A stretch of 64,000 bases of DNA from Streptomyces sp. NRRL B-24484. GTDB lineage: Bacteria; Actinomycetota; Actinomycetes; Streptomycetales; Streptomycetaceae. Positions 1 through 8,128 of this stretch are shown here, one piece after another. The notes beneath the pieces are model-generated. The model searched no databases and was not told the DNA's origin. It was given only the letters and a program-made list of their open reading frames with translations. The translations under genes were made by a program, and so were the position numbers. The stretch covers positions 33,109 to 97,108 of the forward strand of contig NZ_JOAI01000050.1 of the NCBI RefSeq assembly GCF_000717715.1. Reading direction: 5' to 3'. The stretch's first letter is position 1. Each line of letters begins with the position of its first letter.

Positions 1-1416
1 GTCCGGCTGCAGCCGCCACCTCGTCCGCAGCTCGTGGCCGGGGACTTCCGCGTTGGTGCGCCACGGTGTTTCGGCCAGCCGGGCGGCCGCACGGTGGCGG
101 GCCGCCAGCACGCGGGCGGCCACCACGGCGGTGGACTCGGCCGCGGTGTCGCGGGTCATCAGTTCGGCACGCGAGACCGAGGACACCCGGACCTGGAGGT
201 CGACGCGGTCCAACAGCGGGCCGGAGAGCCGGGCCTGGTACCGGTTGACCATGGTCGGTGTGCATTCGCAGCCTTCGCCGCGGATCGAGTGGCGCCCGCA
301 CGGGCACGGGTTGGCCGCCAGGCAGAGCAGGAACCGGGCCGGCAGCCGCATGGACCCGGCAGCACGGGCGATCATCACCTCGCCCGACTCCAGCGGTTGC
401 CGCAGGGCGTCGAGGACGCGCACCGGGAACTCGGGCGCCTCGTCCAGGAAGAGCACTCCGCGGTGCGCCAGGGAGACGGCACCGGGCCGGGGCATCCCGC
501 TGCCGCCGCCGACGATGGCGGGCATCGTCGTGGAGTGGTGCGGCGCGCAGTAGGGCGGGCTGTCGATGAGCGGCCGGTTGGGCGGGAGGAGGCCGGCGAC
601 CGAGTGCACGGCCGTCACCTCCAGCGCCTCCTTCTCGGTGAGCGGTGGGAGCAGCGCCGGAAGGCGCTCGGCCAGCATGGTCTTGCCCGCGCCGGGCGGC
701 CCCTTGAGGTAGAGGTGGTGGCCGCCGGCAGCCGCGATCTCCAGGGCGTGGCGGGCTTCGTACTGGCCGGCGACGTCCGCGAGGTCGGCCCGGATCACGT
801 TCTCGGCGGCGATGTCGCGGACACCCATGCCGGGCAGCAGCAGCCCGGCCAGCAGCGGGTCCGGTCGGCCGAGGCGCTTCTCCGGTTCGTCCTCGGGCGG
901 GCTGGCGTCGGTGAGCAGTGCGATCAGTTGGCGCAGGCTGCGGACGCCCATCACCGAGACACCCGGTACGAGGGAGGCCTCCGCGGCGGTCTGCTCCGCC
1001 ACCACGACCTGCCGGTATCCGGCGTCGGCCGCCGCCAGGACGGACGGCAGGACACCGCGGACCGGCCGTACCCGGCCGTCCAGGCCGAGCTCGCCGATGA
1101 CGAGGAGGTCGGCGATGGCGGCGGGGTCGATCCGGTCCGCCGCCGCCAGCACGGCACAGGCGACGGCCAGGTCGAAGCCGCTGCCGCTCTTCGGCACCGA
1201 GGCCGGGCTGAGGCCGACGGTGAGTTTGCGCTGCGGCCAGCTCTCCCCGCTGTTGACGACCGCGGCGCGGACACGGTCGCGGGCCTCCGAGAGCGCCTTG
1301 TCGGGCAGTCCGACCAGGGTGAACGCGGCCACGCCGGGTTCGAGGTCGGCCTGGACCTCGACCACCACGCCGTCGACGCCGACGAGCGCGACCGAGCAGG
1401 TACGGGCGAAGGTCAT
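1..1416 (-). CDS. YifB/ComM-like magnesium-chelatase-type AAA+ ATPase (3' end outside window)
   Basis: The frame opens at the ATG at 1414-1416 and runs off the left edge, giving about 472 codons of a protein family usually slightly longer than 500 residues. The N-terminal ~170 residues resemble the Lon-S5-like ChlI domain. A Walker A motif GPPGAGKT lies near residue 240 and a Walker B GVLFLDEAPEF near residue 320, with a cysteine cluster (CPCG, then CECTP) after it as in YifB proteins. ComM homologues are helicases for branch migration of recombining DNA in transformable bacteria; the role in actinomycetes is unknown. The start codon lies one base beyond the yraN stop, so the two are probably co-transcribed, with the dprA-type gene expected just outside. 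Confidence 0.9.
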   Translation of the reverse strand, partial: MTFARTCSVALVGVDGVVVEVQADLEPGVAAFTLVGLPDKALSEARDRVRAAVVNSGESWPQRKLTVGLSPASVPKSGSGFDLAVACAVLAAADRIDPAAIADLLVIGELGLDGRVRPVRGVLPSVLAAADAGYRQVVVAEQTAAEASLVPGVSVMGVRSLRQLIALLTDASPPEDEPEKRLGRPDPLLAGLLLPGMGVRDIAAENVIRADLADVAGQYEARHALEIAAAGGHHLYLKGPPGAGKTMLAERLPALLPPLTEKEALEVTAVHSVAGLLPPNRPLIDSPPYCAPHHSTTMPAIVGGGSGMPRPGAVSLAHRGVLFLDEAPEFPVRVLDALRQPLESGEVMIARAAGSMRLPARFLLCLAANPCPCGRHSIRGEGCECTPTMVNRYQARLSGPLLDRVDLQVRVSSVSRAELMTRDTAAESTAVVAARVLAARHRAAARLAETPWRTNAEVPGHELRTRWRLQPD

Positions 1417-1417
1417 C

Positions 1418-2113
1418 TCACACCGCCCCTCGGAGGTGCTCGACCCGGGCAGCGCCCTTGACCCGGTTGACCACGGCCACCAGATCGATGCGGACGCCGC
1501 CGGGTGGCGGCGGTGTCGGCGGGCCGGCGCGGAGGGCCGCCGTCTCCACGGGGGCCGAGGAGCCGCCCTTCGCAGTGGTCCGCCTCCGGGTCCGGCCCTT
1601 CCCGCCGGTCGGCGTCTCGTCCGGCGCTCCGGACCGTTCCTCGGACGGCTTCCCGGCGCGCTTCGCGGCGGTCCTCAGCTTCGGGCGTGCACCCGCGGCG
1701 GCCGCCGGAACCGCGACGCCGTGGTCCGCACCGTCCCGGCCCGGGAGGTCCGGCAGGGCGGACCCGTCCGTCCTCGACAGAACGAGCAGGCCGTCGCTCC
1801 GGGGCAGGTACGTGACGCGCTCGGCGAGCAGTTCGAAGTAGGTGGGCCACCGTTCGGCGAGCCAGCGCTCGGCGAGTCTCCGCAGCCGGTCGGCCTTCGG
1901 CCGGTCGATGCCCTCGGTGGGTTGCTGGAACGCGTTCTCCGAACGCGTCTTGACCTCGCAGATCGCGAGGGTGTCGCCGTCCAGCGCGACGATGTCGAGT
2001 TCGCCCTCGACGCACCGCCAGTTGCGTTCGAGGATGTGCAGGCCCTCGTGGGCGAGCCTGCGGGCGGCCACTTCTTCGCCGTAGCGGCCGAGACTGTTGT
2101 TCGGACTCTTCAC
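1418..2113 (-). CDS. YraN family (UPF0102) endonuclease-like protein with long basic C-terminal tail
   Basis: The N-terminal ~120 residues match the YraN/UPF0102 family: LGRYGEEVAARRL, then RNWRCVEGELDIVALDGD and CEVKTRSE, which together form the E-x(n)-GEID-x(n)-EVK nuclease-like fold. Family members are normally about 120 residues; this one is about 231 because of an Arg/Lys/Pro/Ala-rich tail from roughly residue 125 onward. Start choice: GTG at 2111-2113 has GGAGG eight bases upstream; the in-frame ATG at 2117-2119 has the same GGAGG only two bases away and is less likely. It sits immediately upstream of the yifB-like gene. Confidence 0.85.
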   Translation of the reverse strand: MKSPNNSLGRYGEEVAARRLAHEGLHILERNWRCVEGELDIVALDGDTLAICEVKTRSENAFQQPTEGIDRPKADRLRRLAERWLAERWPTYFELLAERVTYLPRSDGLLVLSRTDGSALPDLPGRDGADHGVAVPAAAAGARPKLRTAAKRAGKPSEERSGAPDETPTGGKGRTRRRTTAKGGSSAPVETAALRAGPPTPPPPGGVRIDLVAVVNRVKGAARVEHLRGAV

Positions 2114-2566
2114 GGTCATCACCTCCGTGCCAGGAGGTTGCCGTGCGGGCCACGGCGGGAGCGGCGCGGTCCCAGAACCTGTGGACAACTCGGTCCTGTG
2201 GAAAACCCGGGTCCCTCGCAGGGGTGGCTTTCGGGAGCCGGTCTGGACACGGGTCGATCGACCCGTCCATGCTCGGTGCTCCGGACGCGGCGCCGCCCGC
2301 TGCCGACAGCCGATGCCGCCGATCGCTGTCGTCACAGCGTCCCCGGGTGGAAGCACCCGGAAGTCGCAACCGGACGGATCGCAGCCCGCCCAGGTCCCAG
2401 CAGTCGCCGCTCACAGCGGTCGCCGCTCACCGCGGTCGCCGGCCGTGGCCTCCACAGGTCCGGCGGTGGGCGCCGGCGGTGGACCGCGGCACCGGGCGCG
2501 GTCGGCCGGTCGGGCGCGGACCGGCGTCGGTCCCGCTCCGGACGGCTCCTGCCGGACGCAGGCCGT
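2114..2566. other. Intergenic region upstream of yraN
   Basis: About 450 bases without a convincing gene. It holds two DnaA-box-like sites (2180-2205), two and a half copies of a 16-bp direct repeat (about 2403-2444, unit GTCGCCGCTCACMGCG), and a short palindromic stretch around 2260-2275. Open frames on the plus strand here are GC-driven shadows with no recognisable protein. Confidence 0.6.
2180..2205 (-). promoter_or_regulatory. Pair of DnaA-box-like 9-mers
   Basis: Read on the minus strand, TTGTCCACA (2180-2188) and TTTTCCACA (2197-2205) are spaced eight bases apart in the same orientation. Both fit the Streptomyces DnaA box family, of which TTGTCCACA is the preferred form. They lie about 65-95 bases upstream of the yraN start, a position where DnaA could affect transcription of yraN and the yifB-like gene. 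Function is inferred; chance pairs are uncommon but possible. Confidence 0.5.
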
Positions 2567-2893
2567 TCAGTTCCCGAACGACGCGTCGTCGGACGGCAGC
2601 TCCAGGTCGCTCTTCGCCAGCTCCTCGATGTTGACGTCCTTGAAGGTCAGGACCCGCACCTTGCGGACGAACCTGGCCGGCCGGTACATGTCCCAGACCC
2701 ACGCATCCGCCATCGACACCTCGAAGAACACCTCGCCCTGCACCGAGTGGACCTGCAGGTCGTAGTCGTTCGTGAGGTAGAACCGCCGCTCGGTCTCGAT
2801 CACGAATTTGAAGAGCCCGACGACGTCCCGGTACTCCCGGTAGAGCTTGAGCTCCATCTCGGTCTCGTACTTCTCGAGGTCTTCGGCACTCAT
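2567..2893 (-). CDS. DUF2469 family conserved actinobacterial protein
   Basis: A 108-residue acidic protein starting MSAEDLEKYETEMELKLYRE. The family (DUF2469) is conserved in actinobacteria and has no established function. The sequence is rich in aromatic and charged residues (YRDVVGLFKFVIETERRFY; DAWVWDMYRPARFVRKVRV) and has no signal peptide or membrane segment, so it should be cytosolic. The ATG at 2891-2893 is the natural start. The gene follows the Nudix gene by 55 bases in the same direction and may belong to the operon beginning with the signal peptidase at 4242. Confidence 0.9.
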   Translation of the reverse strand: MSAEDLEKYETEMELKLYREYRDVVGLFKFVIETERRFYLTNDYDLQVHSVQGEVFFEVSMADAWVWDMYRPARFVRKVRVLTFKDVNIEELAKSDLELPSDDASFGN

Positions 2894-2948
2894 CCAGGCG
2901 TCCCCTCACTCGTCACGTCCACCCCATTGTGGACCACCGCACCCACCG

Positions 2949-3455
2949 TCAAAGCCGTACCGGCGGGACTGGCGGGCCTTCCGTGACCAGCTGTTCGACC
3001 AGCTCGGCCAGGCCCGCAGGGTAGACCGTCTCGGCGGTGTCGCGCAGTTCCTCGACCGTCCACCAGCGGGCGGCGAGCAGCAGGGCGTGCTCGTCGGGCC
3101 CCGGACCGGCCGCCCGGGCGTCGACGAGGCCGAACGCGTCGGGTTCGGCCCCGGTCCGGGCCAGGTGGAACCACTGCTCCTGCTCGTACGCCTGCCCCCG
3201 GAAGGAGAACGACACCGTGCCGTACGCGACCACGGGCCCCAGTTCCACCTCGGCCGGCCCGATCTCTTCGGCCAGCTCGCGCAGCGCCGCCTCGCGCACG
3301 CTCTCGCCCGGCTCCAGCCCTCCGCCCGGGGTGATCCACCAGCTGGTGCCGGGGACGGCCGGGTCCAGGCCGCGCAGGAGCAGCACCCGGTCGCTGCGGT
3401 CGAGCAGCAGCACGCGGGCGGCGCGGCGGTGCAGGGCGTCGTCCACTCCGTTCAC
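2949..3455 (-). CDS. Nudix hydrolase (MutT family)
   Basis: A 168-residue protein with a full Nudix box near residues 47-69 (GGLEPGESVREAALRELAEE followed by IG), carrying the REUxEExGU core that binds the metal and the diphosphate substrate. The substrate cannot be read from sequence: nucleoside diphosphate derivatives are typical. It lies 34 bases downstream of a signal peptidase gene; in S. lividans a mutT-like gene is likewise reported near the sip cluster. The ATG at 3453-3455 gives MNGVDDALHRRAARVLLLDR, a normal Nudix N-terminus. Confidence 0.9.
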   Translation of the reverse strand: MNGVDDALHRRAARVLLLDRSDRVLLLRGLDPAVPGTSWWITPGGGLEPGESVREAALRELAEEIGPAEVELGPVVAYGTVSFSFRGQAYEQEQWFHLARTGAEPDAFGLVDARAAGPGPDEHALLLAARWWTVEELRDTAETVYPAGLAELVEQLVTEGPPVPPVRL

Positions 3456-3489
3456 CTCCTGGTCCCACGGCCCGCCGCGGCGGGCGGCG

Positions 3490-4242
3490 TCAGCGGCGGG
3501 ATCGGCGGCGCACCCAGCTGACGAGCGAGACCGCCCAGCCGGCGGCGCCGGCCGCGAGGACGAGGGCGCCGCCGCCGACCGACGCGTACGCGGCGGGGAC
3601 GAGCAGCCCGTGCTTCGAGGCGGCCGGTCCCTTCACGGCGTCGAAGGCGCCGGTCCGCGGCACCGCGGCGATCCTGGCCGAGGGCCAGACGACGCCCTCG
3701 ACCCGGGCGACCACGTCGGTCGCGGCCACGGTACCGCTCGCGAGGTCGAGGTGGCTGCGGGAGTCGAGCGAGTTGGACCGGGAGTCGCCGAGCAGGAAGA
3801 TCCGTCCCTGCGGCACGGTGATCCGGTACCCCTCGCCGGGGCCGAGGCGCTGGTCGGTGTAGGGCTCGTCGACGGCGGTGCCGTTGACGGTGAGGCGGCC
3901 GTCCGAGCCGCAGCAGGCGACGGTGTCGCCGCCCACGGCGACGATCCGCTTGACCATGGTCGCGCCGCCCCAGGAGGGTTCGCTGAAGACGACGATGTCG
4001 CCGCGGCCCACGGACGCGCCGTCGGTCCGGCGGGCGAGCACGGTGTCGCCGTTCCGCAGGGTGGGCGTCATCGAGGTGGTGGGGATCCGGTAGGGCTCGT
4101 ACTGCACCGCGAGGAGGGCGAATCCGCCGACCAGCATCGCGAAGCCCACGGCGATGGCGACGCCCTGCAGCACCGAGGCGATGCTCCGGCGGGGCCTGCG
4201 GGGTGTCGCCGCGGTGGCCGGACGCTCCGTGACACTGCTCAT
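3490..4242 (-). CDS. sipZ: Type I signal peptidase, last gene of the four-gene cluster (SipZ-like)
   Basis: A 250-residue membrane protease that removes signal peptides of exported proteins. An N-terminal transmembrane helix (IASVLQGVAIAVGFAMLVGG) is followed by the catalytic serine in PTTSMTPTLRNGD and the general-base lysine in MVKRIVAVGGD, then GDSRSNSLDSR (box E). A second hydrophobic helix near the C-terminus (YASVGGGALVLAAGAAGWAV) ends in an Arg-rich tail, an unusual C-terminal anchor known for three of the four Streptomyces signal peptidases. The chosen ATG at 4240-4242 has an AGGAAGG element about ten bases upstream. The SipZ name is assigned from cluster order and topology. Confidence 0.93.
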   Translation of the reverse strand: MSSVTERPATAATPRRPRRSIASVLQGVAIAVGFAMLVGGFALLAVQYEPYRIPTTSMTPTLRNGDTVLARRTDGASVGRGDIVVFSEPSWGGATMVKRIVAVGGDTVACCGSDGRLTVNGTAVDEPYTDQRLGPGEGYRITVPQGRIFLLGDSRSNSLDSRSHLDLASGTVAATDVVARVEGVVWPSARIAAVPRTGAFDAVKGPAASKHGLLVPAAYASVGGGALVLAAGAAGWAVSLVSWVRRRSRR

Positions 4243-4485
4243 CGCGGTCGCACCTTCCTGGTGGGTGCGGGCCCGTCCGGCTCGCCCCCGAGTGGTCCGC
4301 GCCTGCGGTACGGGCACTGCACCGGGCTCCGGAGAGCCGGCGAGCCGCGGCACGTCCGAGCAGATTACTCGTCGGTACCGCGGCTCGCGCAAGAGTCGGC
4401 GGTGGATCGGTGGCGGTCCGTTTCCGGTGGCCCGTCCCTCCGGCCCCCGTGGCGGGGCGGCCGGAGGGCCGTCCCGGCGCCGGGG

Positions 4486-5478
4486 TCAGCGACGGCGTCG
4501 GCGCAGCAGCCAGACGGCCGGCACGGCGGCTGCGGCGCCGGCCATCGGCGGCAGCAGCGGCGCGGAGGCGGAGAGGCCCTTCTGGTCGAAGGTGTCCGGC
4601 ACCGGCAGGGTGGCCCAGTCACCGATCGGCCAGGCGACGACGAAGGCGCGGCCTACGACGTTCTTGACCGGCACCGTGCCGCCACCGGGCTGGTCCTGGT
4701 GGTAGCGGGAGTCCAGCGAGTCGCCCCGGTGGTCGCCCATGACCCAGATCCGGCCGTCGGGGACCTTCACCGGGCCGAAGGGCTTCTCGCCGCACGGGGT
4801 GTTGCCGGGGTACAGGTACGGCTCGTCGAGGGCGACGCCGTTCACCTTGACCGGGCCGCTGCCCTGGCACTCGACCGTGTCGCCGCCCACCGCGATGACC
4901 CGCTTGATCAGGTCCTTCTCGTTGGAGGACGGCATCAGGCCGATGAAGCTGAACACGTTCTGGATGCCGCGGACGAAGGCGTTGTTGGTCTGCTGGGTCG
5001 GCTCGTCGTTCAGCCAGCCGCCCGGGTCGTGGAAGACCACGACCTCACCGCGTTCCGGCTCGGATCCGAACCAGGGGGTGAGCTTGTCGACCAGGACGCG
5101 GTCGCCGATCTTCAGCGTCTGCTCCATCGAGCCCGACGGGATCGAGAAGGCCTGGACGAAGAAGGTCTTGATCACCAGCGCCAGGATCAGCGCGATGCCG
5201 ATCAGGATCGGCAGTTCCTTCCAGAACGACCGCTGCCGCTGCGGCCGCTGCGCGGCCCGATCGGGGCTGTCCTGCGCGGTGTCGTTCTCCTCCGCGGCCT
5301 CACTCACCACGTCCTCCGCGTCGTTCGGGGCACCGACGAGCCTACCGCCGGCGGCGGCAGCCGTGCCCGCGTCGGCGGACTGCACGGCCTGTCCGGACTG
5401 GGCCGACCGGACCGCGCGGCCCCCCGTGCCCTCGGGCTCCGGGGCGCCCGAGCGGGCACCGACCACCAGATCCCCCAC
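4486..5478 (-). CDS. sipY: Type I signal peptidase with C-terminal anchor (SipY-like)
   Basis: A 330-residue signal peptidase. After about 90 low-complexity cytoplasmic residues comes a transmembrane helix (LPILIGIALILALVIKTFF), the serine motif IPSGSMEQTLKIGD, the lysine motif DLIKRVIAVGGDTV and GDHRGDSLDSR. The C-terminus has a second hydrophobic stretch (PPMAGAAAAVPAVWLL) capped by five arginines. The GTG at 5476-5478 is preferred: GGAGG lies seven bases upstream, whereas the ATG further upstream at 5655 lacks support. Named by position; in S. lividans the corresponding gene belongs to the sipW-sipX-sipY operon. Confidence 0.93.
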   Translation of the reverse strand: MGDLVVGARSGAPEPEGTGGRAVRSAQSGQAVQSADAGTAAAAGGRLVGAPNDAEDVVSEAAEENDTAQDSPDRAAQRPQRQRSFWKELPILIGIALILALVIKTFFVQAFSIPSGSMEQTLKIGDRVLVDKLTPWFGSEPERGEVVVFHDPGGWLNDEPTQQTNNAFVRGIQNVFSFIGLMPSSNEKDLIKRVIAVGGDTVECQGSGPVKVNGVALDEPYLYPGNTPCGEKPFGPVKVPDGRIWVMGDHRGDSLDSRYHQDQPGGGTVPVKNVVGRAFVVAWPIGDWATLPVPDTFDQKGLSASAPLLPPMAGAAAAVPAVWLLRRRRR

Positions 5479-5717
5479 GACATCTCCTCCCTGCTGTGCG
5501 GACGCACGCACGCCCGCGCTCACCAGTGCCGCACAGCGGGCACCACGCTCCGTAACCGACCGTCGACCCGCATCAGCCTGCCCGCAGAGGGCTGGTCCGA
5601 CACCGGTGGCGACCCGAGAACCCGGGAAGGCCACGAGAGACCATGCGCCGAGCATTCCAGCACTTCTCTATCACTCCCGATCGGCCCGCCCGTGCTCCCA
5701 CACGGCAGGCCGATCCA

Positions 5718-6704
5718 TCAACCGGACCGGCGAGTCCGCCGGGGCCCGGTCGACCTCCGCCTGACGGCGAACGGGAGGACGCCCAACACACCCATAACGA
5801 GCGAGGGTTCCGCAGGAGTCGGCGGAAGGCCGACCAATCCCGTCGGTGCGGGCAGTGCCGCGGCCGCGGACGGGGCCGTCGAACCGGGCGCGGCGGGAGA
5901 GGTGCCGACCGCCGAACCCGCCCGGATCGAGGAGAGTGACGTCGGAACGTCGAGTTGACCGAGCCTCGGCAGCGGCCAGGCGATGAGGAAGGCGCGTCCG
6001 ACGACGTTGCTCACCGGGATGGTGCCGTTGCCGGGGTTGGACATGTGGAAGCGGGAGTCCGCCGAGAGGTCGCGGTGGTCGCCCATCACCCAGAGCCGCC
6101 CCGCGGGGACGCTGACCTTGAAGGGCTGACGGGACGGCACGTTGCCGGGGGCCAGGTAGGGCTCGTCCACCGGCTTGCCGTTGACGCTCACCCGCCCCTG
6201 GGCGTCGCAGCACTCCACGGTGTCCCCGGCGACGCCGATGACCCGCTTGATCAGGTCGTGCTCGTTGTCGGAGGGCAGCAGGCCCACGGAGGAGAAGACC
6301 TGCTTGACCTTCTTGACCACCGGTCCGTCGCTCGACGACCCGTGGTCGGTCTCCAGCCAGCCGCCGGGGTCGCGGAAGACGACGACCTCGCCGCGGTCGG
6401 GCTCGTTGCCGAACCACGGCGTGAGCTTGTCCACCAGGACGCGGTCGCCGATCTGGATGGTCTCCTCCATCGACCCCGAGGGGATGACGAAGACCTGGAC
6501 GAAGAACGTCTTCAGCACCAGCGCGATCACCAGCGCCACGACGACCACCAGGGGTATCTCGCGCAGCAGCGAGCGCCGTCGCCGGCGGGCGGCCCGCTGG
6601 GCCGTCCGGCGCCGGTCGGCGCGGCCGCGCGTCGGAGCGGGGGAAGGGCCGGTCTCCGGCTCCGCCTCGATCGTCCTGCCCCTACCTCGGGTGCCCATGG
6701 CCAC
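5718..6704 (-). CDS. sipX: Type I signal peptidase (SipX-like)
   Basis: About 328 residues. A charged cytoplasmic N-terminus ([15 protein letters not shown]) precedes a transmembrane helix (IPLVVVVALVIALVLKTFF), the serine motif IPSGSMEETIQIGD, the lysine motif DLIKRVIGVAGDTV and GDHRDLSADSR. The C-terminal ~80 residues are Pro/Ala-rich, with a weak hydrophobic segment (SLVMGVLGVLPFAV) and an Arg-rich end. Start is GTG at 6702-6704 or ATG at 6696-6698; the G-rich SD-like run suits either. It overlaps the preceding signal peptidase gene by 23 bases, which suggests translational coupling. Confidence 0.92.
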   Translation of the reverse strand: MAMGTRGRGRTIEAEPETGPSPAPTRGRADRRRTAQRAARRRRRSLLREIPLVVVVALVIALVLKTFFVQVFVIPSGSMEETIQIGDRVLVDKLTPWFGNEPDRGEVVVFRDPGGWLETDHGSSSDGPVVKKVKQVFSSVGLLPSDNEHDLIKRVIGVAGDTVECCDAQGRVSVNGKPVDEPYLAPGNVPSRQPFKVSVPAGRLWVMGDHRDLSADSRFHMSNPGNGTIPVSNVVGRAFLIAWPLPRLGQLDVPTSLSSIRAGSAVGTSPAAPGSTAPSAAAALPAPTGLVGLPPTPAEPSLVMGVLGVLPFAVRRRSTGPRRTRRSG

Positions 6705-7521
6705 CAGTCCCCCCTGTTGCGGCGAAAGCCTCCGGCCGGTCGAGCGACGTCCAGCGGCCGAACGGGAAGACCACCCACTCGGCGCGGCCGATCACCTCGG
6801 ACTCCGGGACGAAGCCGCCGCCGGGCTCCCCGAGGTGGTCGCGGGAGTCACGGGAGTCACTGCGGTGGTCCCCCATCACCCAGAGGCGTCCGGTCGGCAC
6901 CACCACGTCGAAGGGCACGCGCGACGGCGCGTCCCCCGGCGCCAGGTAGGCGCTCTCGTCCAGTGGTACCCCGTTCACCCTCAGCCGTCCGTCCGATCCG
7001 CAGCACGTCACCCGGTCACCGGCCACGCCGACGACCCGCTTCACGAACACCGAGTCGCCGCCCGGGAAGAGCCCCAGGCGGTCGAGCAGCTTCCGGCCGG
7101 CCGAGGGTTCGTCGGCGTACGGCAGGAAGGATCCGGTGCCGTCGAAAACAACGATGTCGCCGCGCCGGACGTGCCCGCCGAAGGCGTACGCGAGTTCATT
7201 GGCCACCACCCGGTCGCCGGGCCGCAGCGTGTTCTCCATCGAACCGGACGGCACCGAGAACGGCCGCGCCACGAAGGCGTTCGTCACGAGCAGCAGGACC
7301 AGGCACGTCCCGGCGATCAGCAGGAGGTCCCGCCCCCACCCCCGGCCGGAACCGTCCTCGGAGTCGGACTCCGCGCCGTCCTCCGGGCCCGGCTCCGAAC
7401 CGTCCTCGCGGCCGGCATCCCGGTCCGGACCGGCGGAAACGACCACGGACCGCGCCGGCGGGTCCGCACCGGCAGGTGCGGACCCTCCGTCGCGGTCCGT
7501 GGAAGGTTCGTGCGTGGTCAT
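6682..7521 (-). CDS. sipW: Type I signal peptidase without C-terminal anchor (SipW-like)
   Basis: A 279-residue signal peptidase, the first of the cluster after rplS. One transmembrane helix (LLLIAGTCLVLLLVTNAFV) is followed by FSVPSGSMENTLRPGD (catalytic Ser near residue 92), FVKRVVGVAGDRV (Lys near residue 158) and GDHRSDSRDSR. The C-terminus ends in a hydrophilic Gly/His-rich stretch with no second membrane helix, as reported for S. lividans SipW and unlike its three neighbours. Start ATG at 7519-7521. The stop lies inside the next signal peptidase gene. SipW is assigned from order and topology. Confidence 0.93.
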   Translation of the reverse strand: MTTHEPSTDRDGGSAPAGADPPARSVVVSAGPDRDAGREDGSEPGPEDGAESDSEDGSGRGWGRDLLLIAGTCLVLLLVTNAFVARPFSVPSGSMENTLRPGDRVVANELAYAFGGHVRRGDIVVFDGTGSFLPYADEPSAGRKLLDRLGLFPGGDSVFVKRVVGVAGDRVTCCGSDGRLRVNGVPLDESAYLAPGDAPSRVPFDVVVPTGRLWVMGDHRSDSRDSRDHLGEPGGGFVPESEVIGRAEWVVFPFGRWTSLDRPEAFAATGGTGGHGHPR

Positions 7522-7598
7522 CGGGCTGAGCTTATCTCCCGGGCCTGAGAGGCCAAGGCCTACGGCCCGGGAACCTCGGGCCCGACCCGATGGTCCGT

Positions 7599-7616
7599 GT
7601 CCCGGCGGACCGGGAC
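7599..7616 (-). terminator. Hairpin after rplS
   Basis: GTCCCGG and CCGGGAC form a perfect 7-bp stem around a four-base loop, seven bases beyond the rplS stop and about 78 bases before the sipW-like start. There is no U-run, as is usual for actinomycete terminators. It may separate rplS from the signal peptidase operon or attenuate read-through. Confidence 0.5.
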
Positions 7617-7622
7617 GACGGA

Positions 7623-7973
7623 TCACTTGTCGCGCTTCTCCTTGATCTTCGCGGCCTTGCCGCGCAGGTCACGGAGGTAGTACAGCTTGGCGCGGCGGAC
7701 GGCACCGCGGGTCACGACCTCGATCTTCTCGACGACCGGGGTGTGCACCGGGAAGGTGCGCTCCACGCCGACGTTGAAGCTGACCTTGCGGACGGTGAAG
7801 GTCTCACCGATGCCGGAGCCCTGACGGCGGATGACGACGCCCTGGAAGACCTGGACACGGGAGCGGTTGCCCTCGATGACCCGGACGTGAACCTTGAGGG
7901 TGTCACCCGGACGGAAGGCGGGGACGTCGGACCGCAGCGAAGCGGCGTCGACAGCAGCGAGCTTGTTGCTCAT
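7623..7973 (-). CDS. rplS: 50S ribosomal protein bL19
   Basis: A 116-residue bL19 located at the 30S-50S interface of the ribosome. Family motifs are plain: [30 protein letters not shown] and the basic end [20 protein letters not shown]. Length matches the family. ATG at 7971-7973. It follows trmD by 155 bases, in a leader preceded by a promoter-like element that overlaps the trmD stop codon, so it can probably be transcribed apart from trmD. Confidence 0.98.
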   Translation of the reverse strand: MSNKLAAVDAASLRSDVPAFRPGDTLKVHVRVIEGNRSRVQVFQGVVIRRQGSGIGETFTVRKVSFNVGVERTFPVHTPVVEKIEVVTRGAVRRAKLYYLRDLRGKAAKIKEKRDK

Positions 7974-8128
7974 GGTGCTCTCCATCGCAGACGCCACAGG
8001 CCGTCCACGGAAGATCGTGAGAAAGGATGGTGATGCGGGCCGCATCGGCTGGCGACGAACCCCCTGTGGCGGGCGCATCGGGCCACGTGGCGGCCCCGAG
8101 AGGACGCCCAGCGACAGACAACAGTCGC

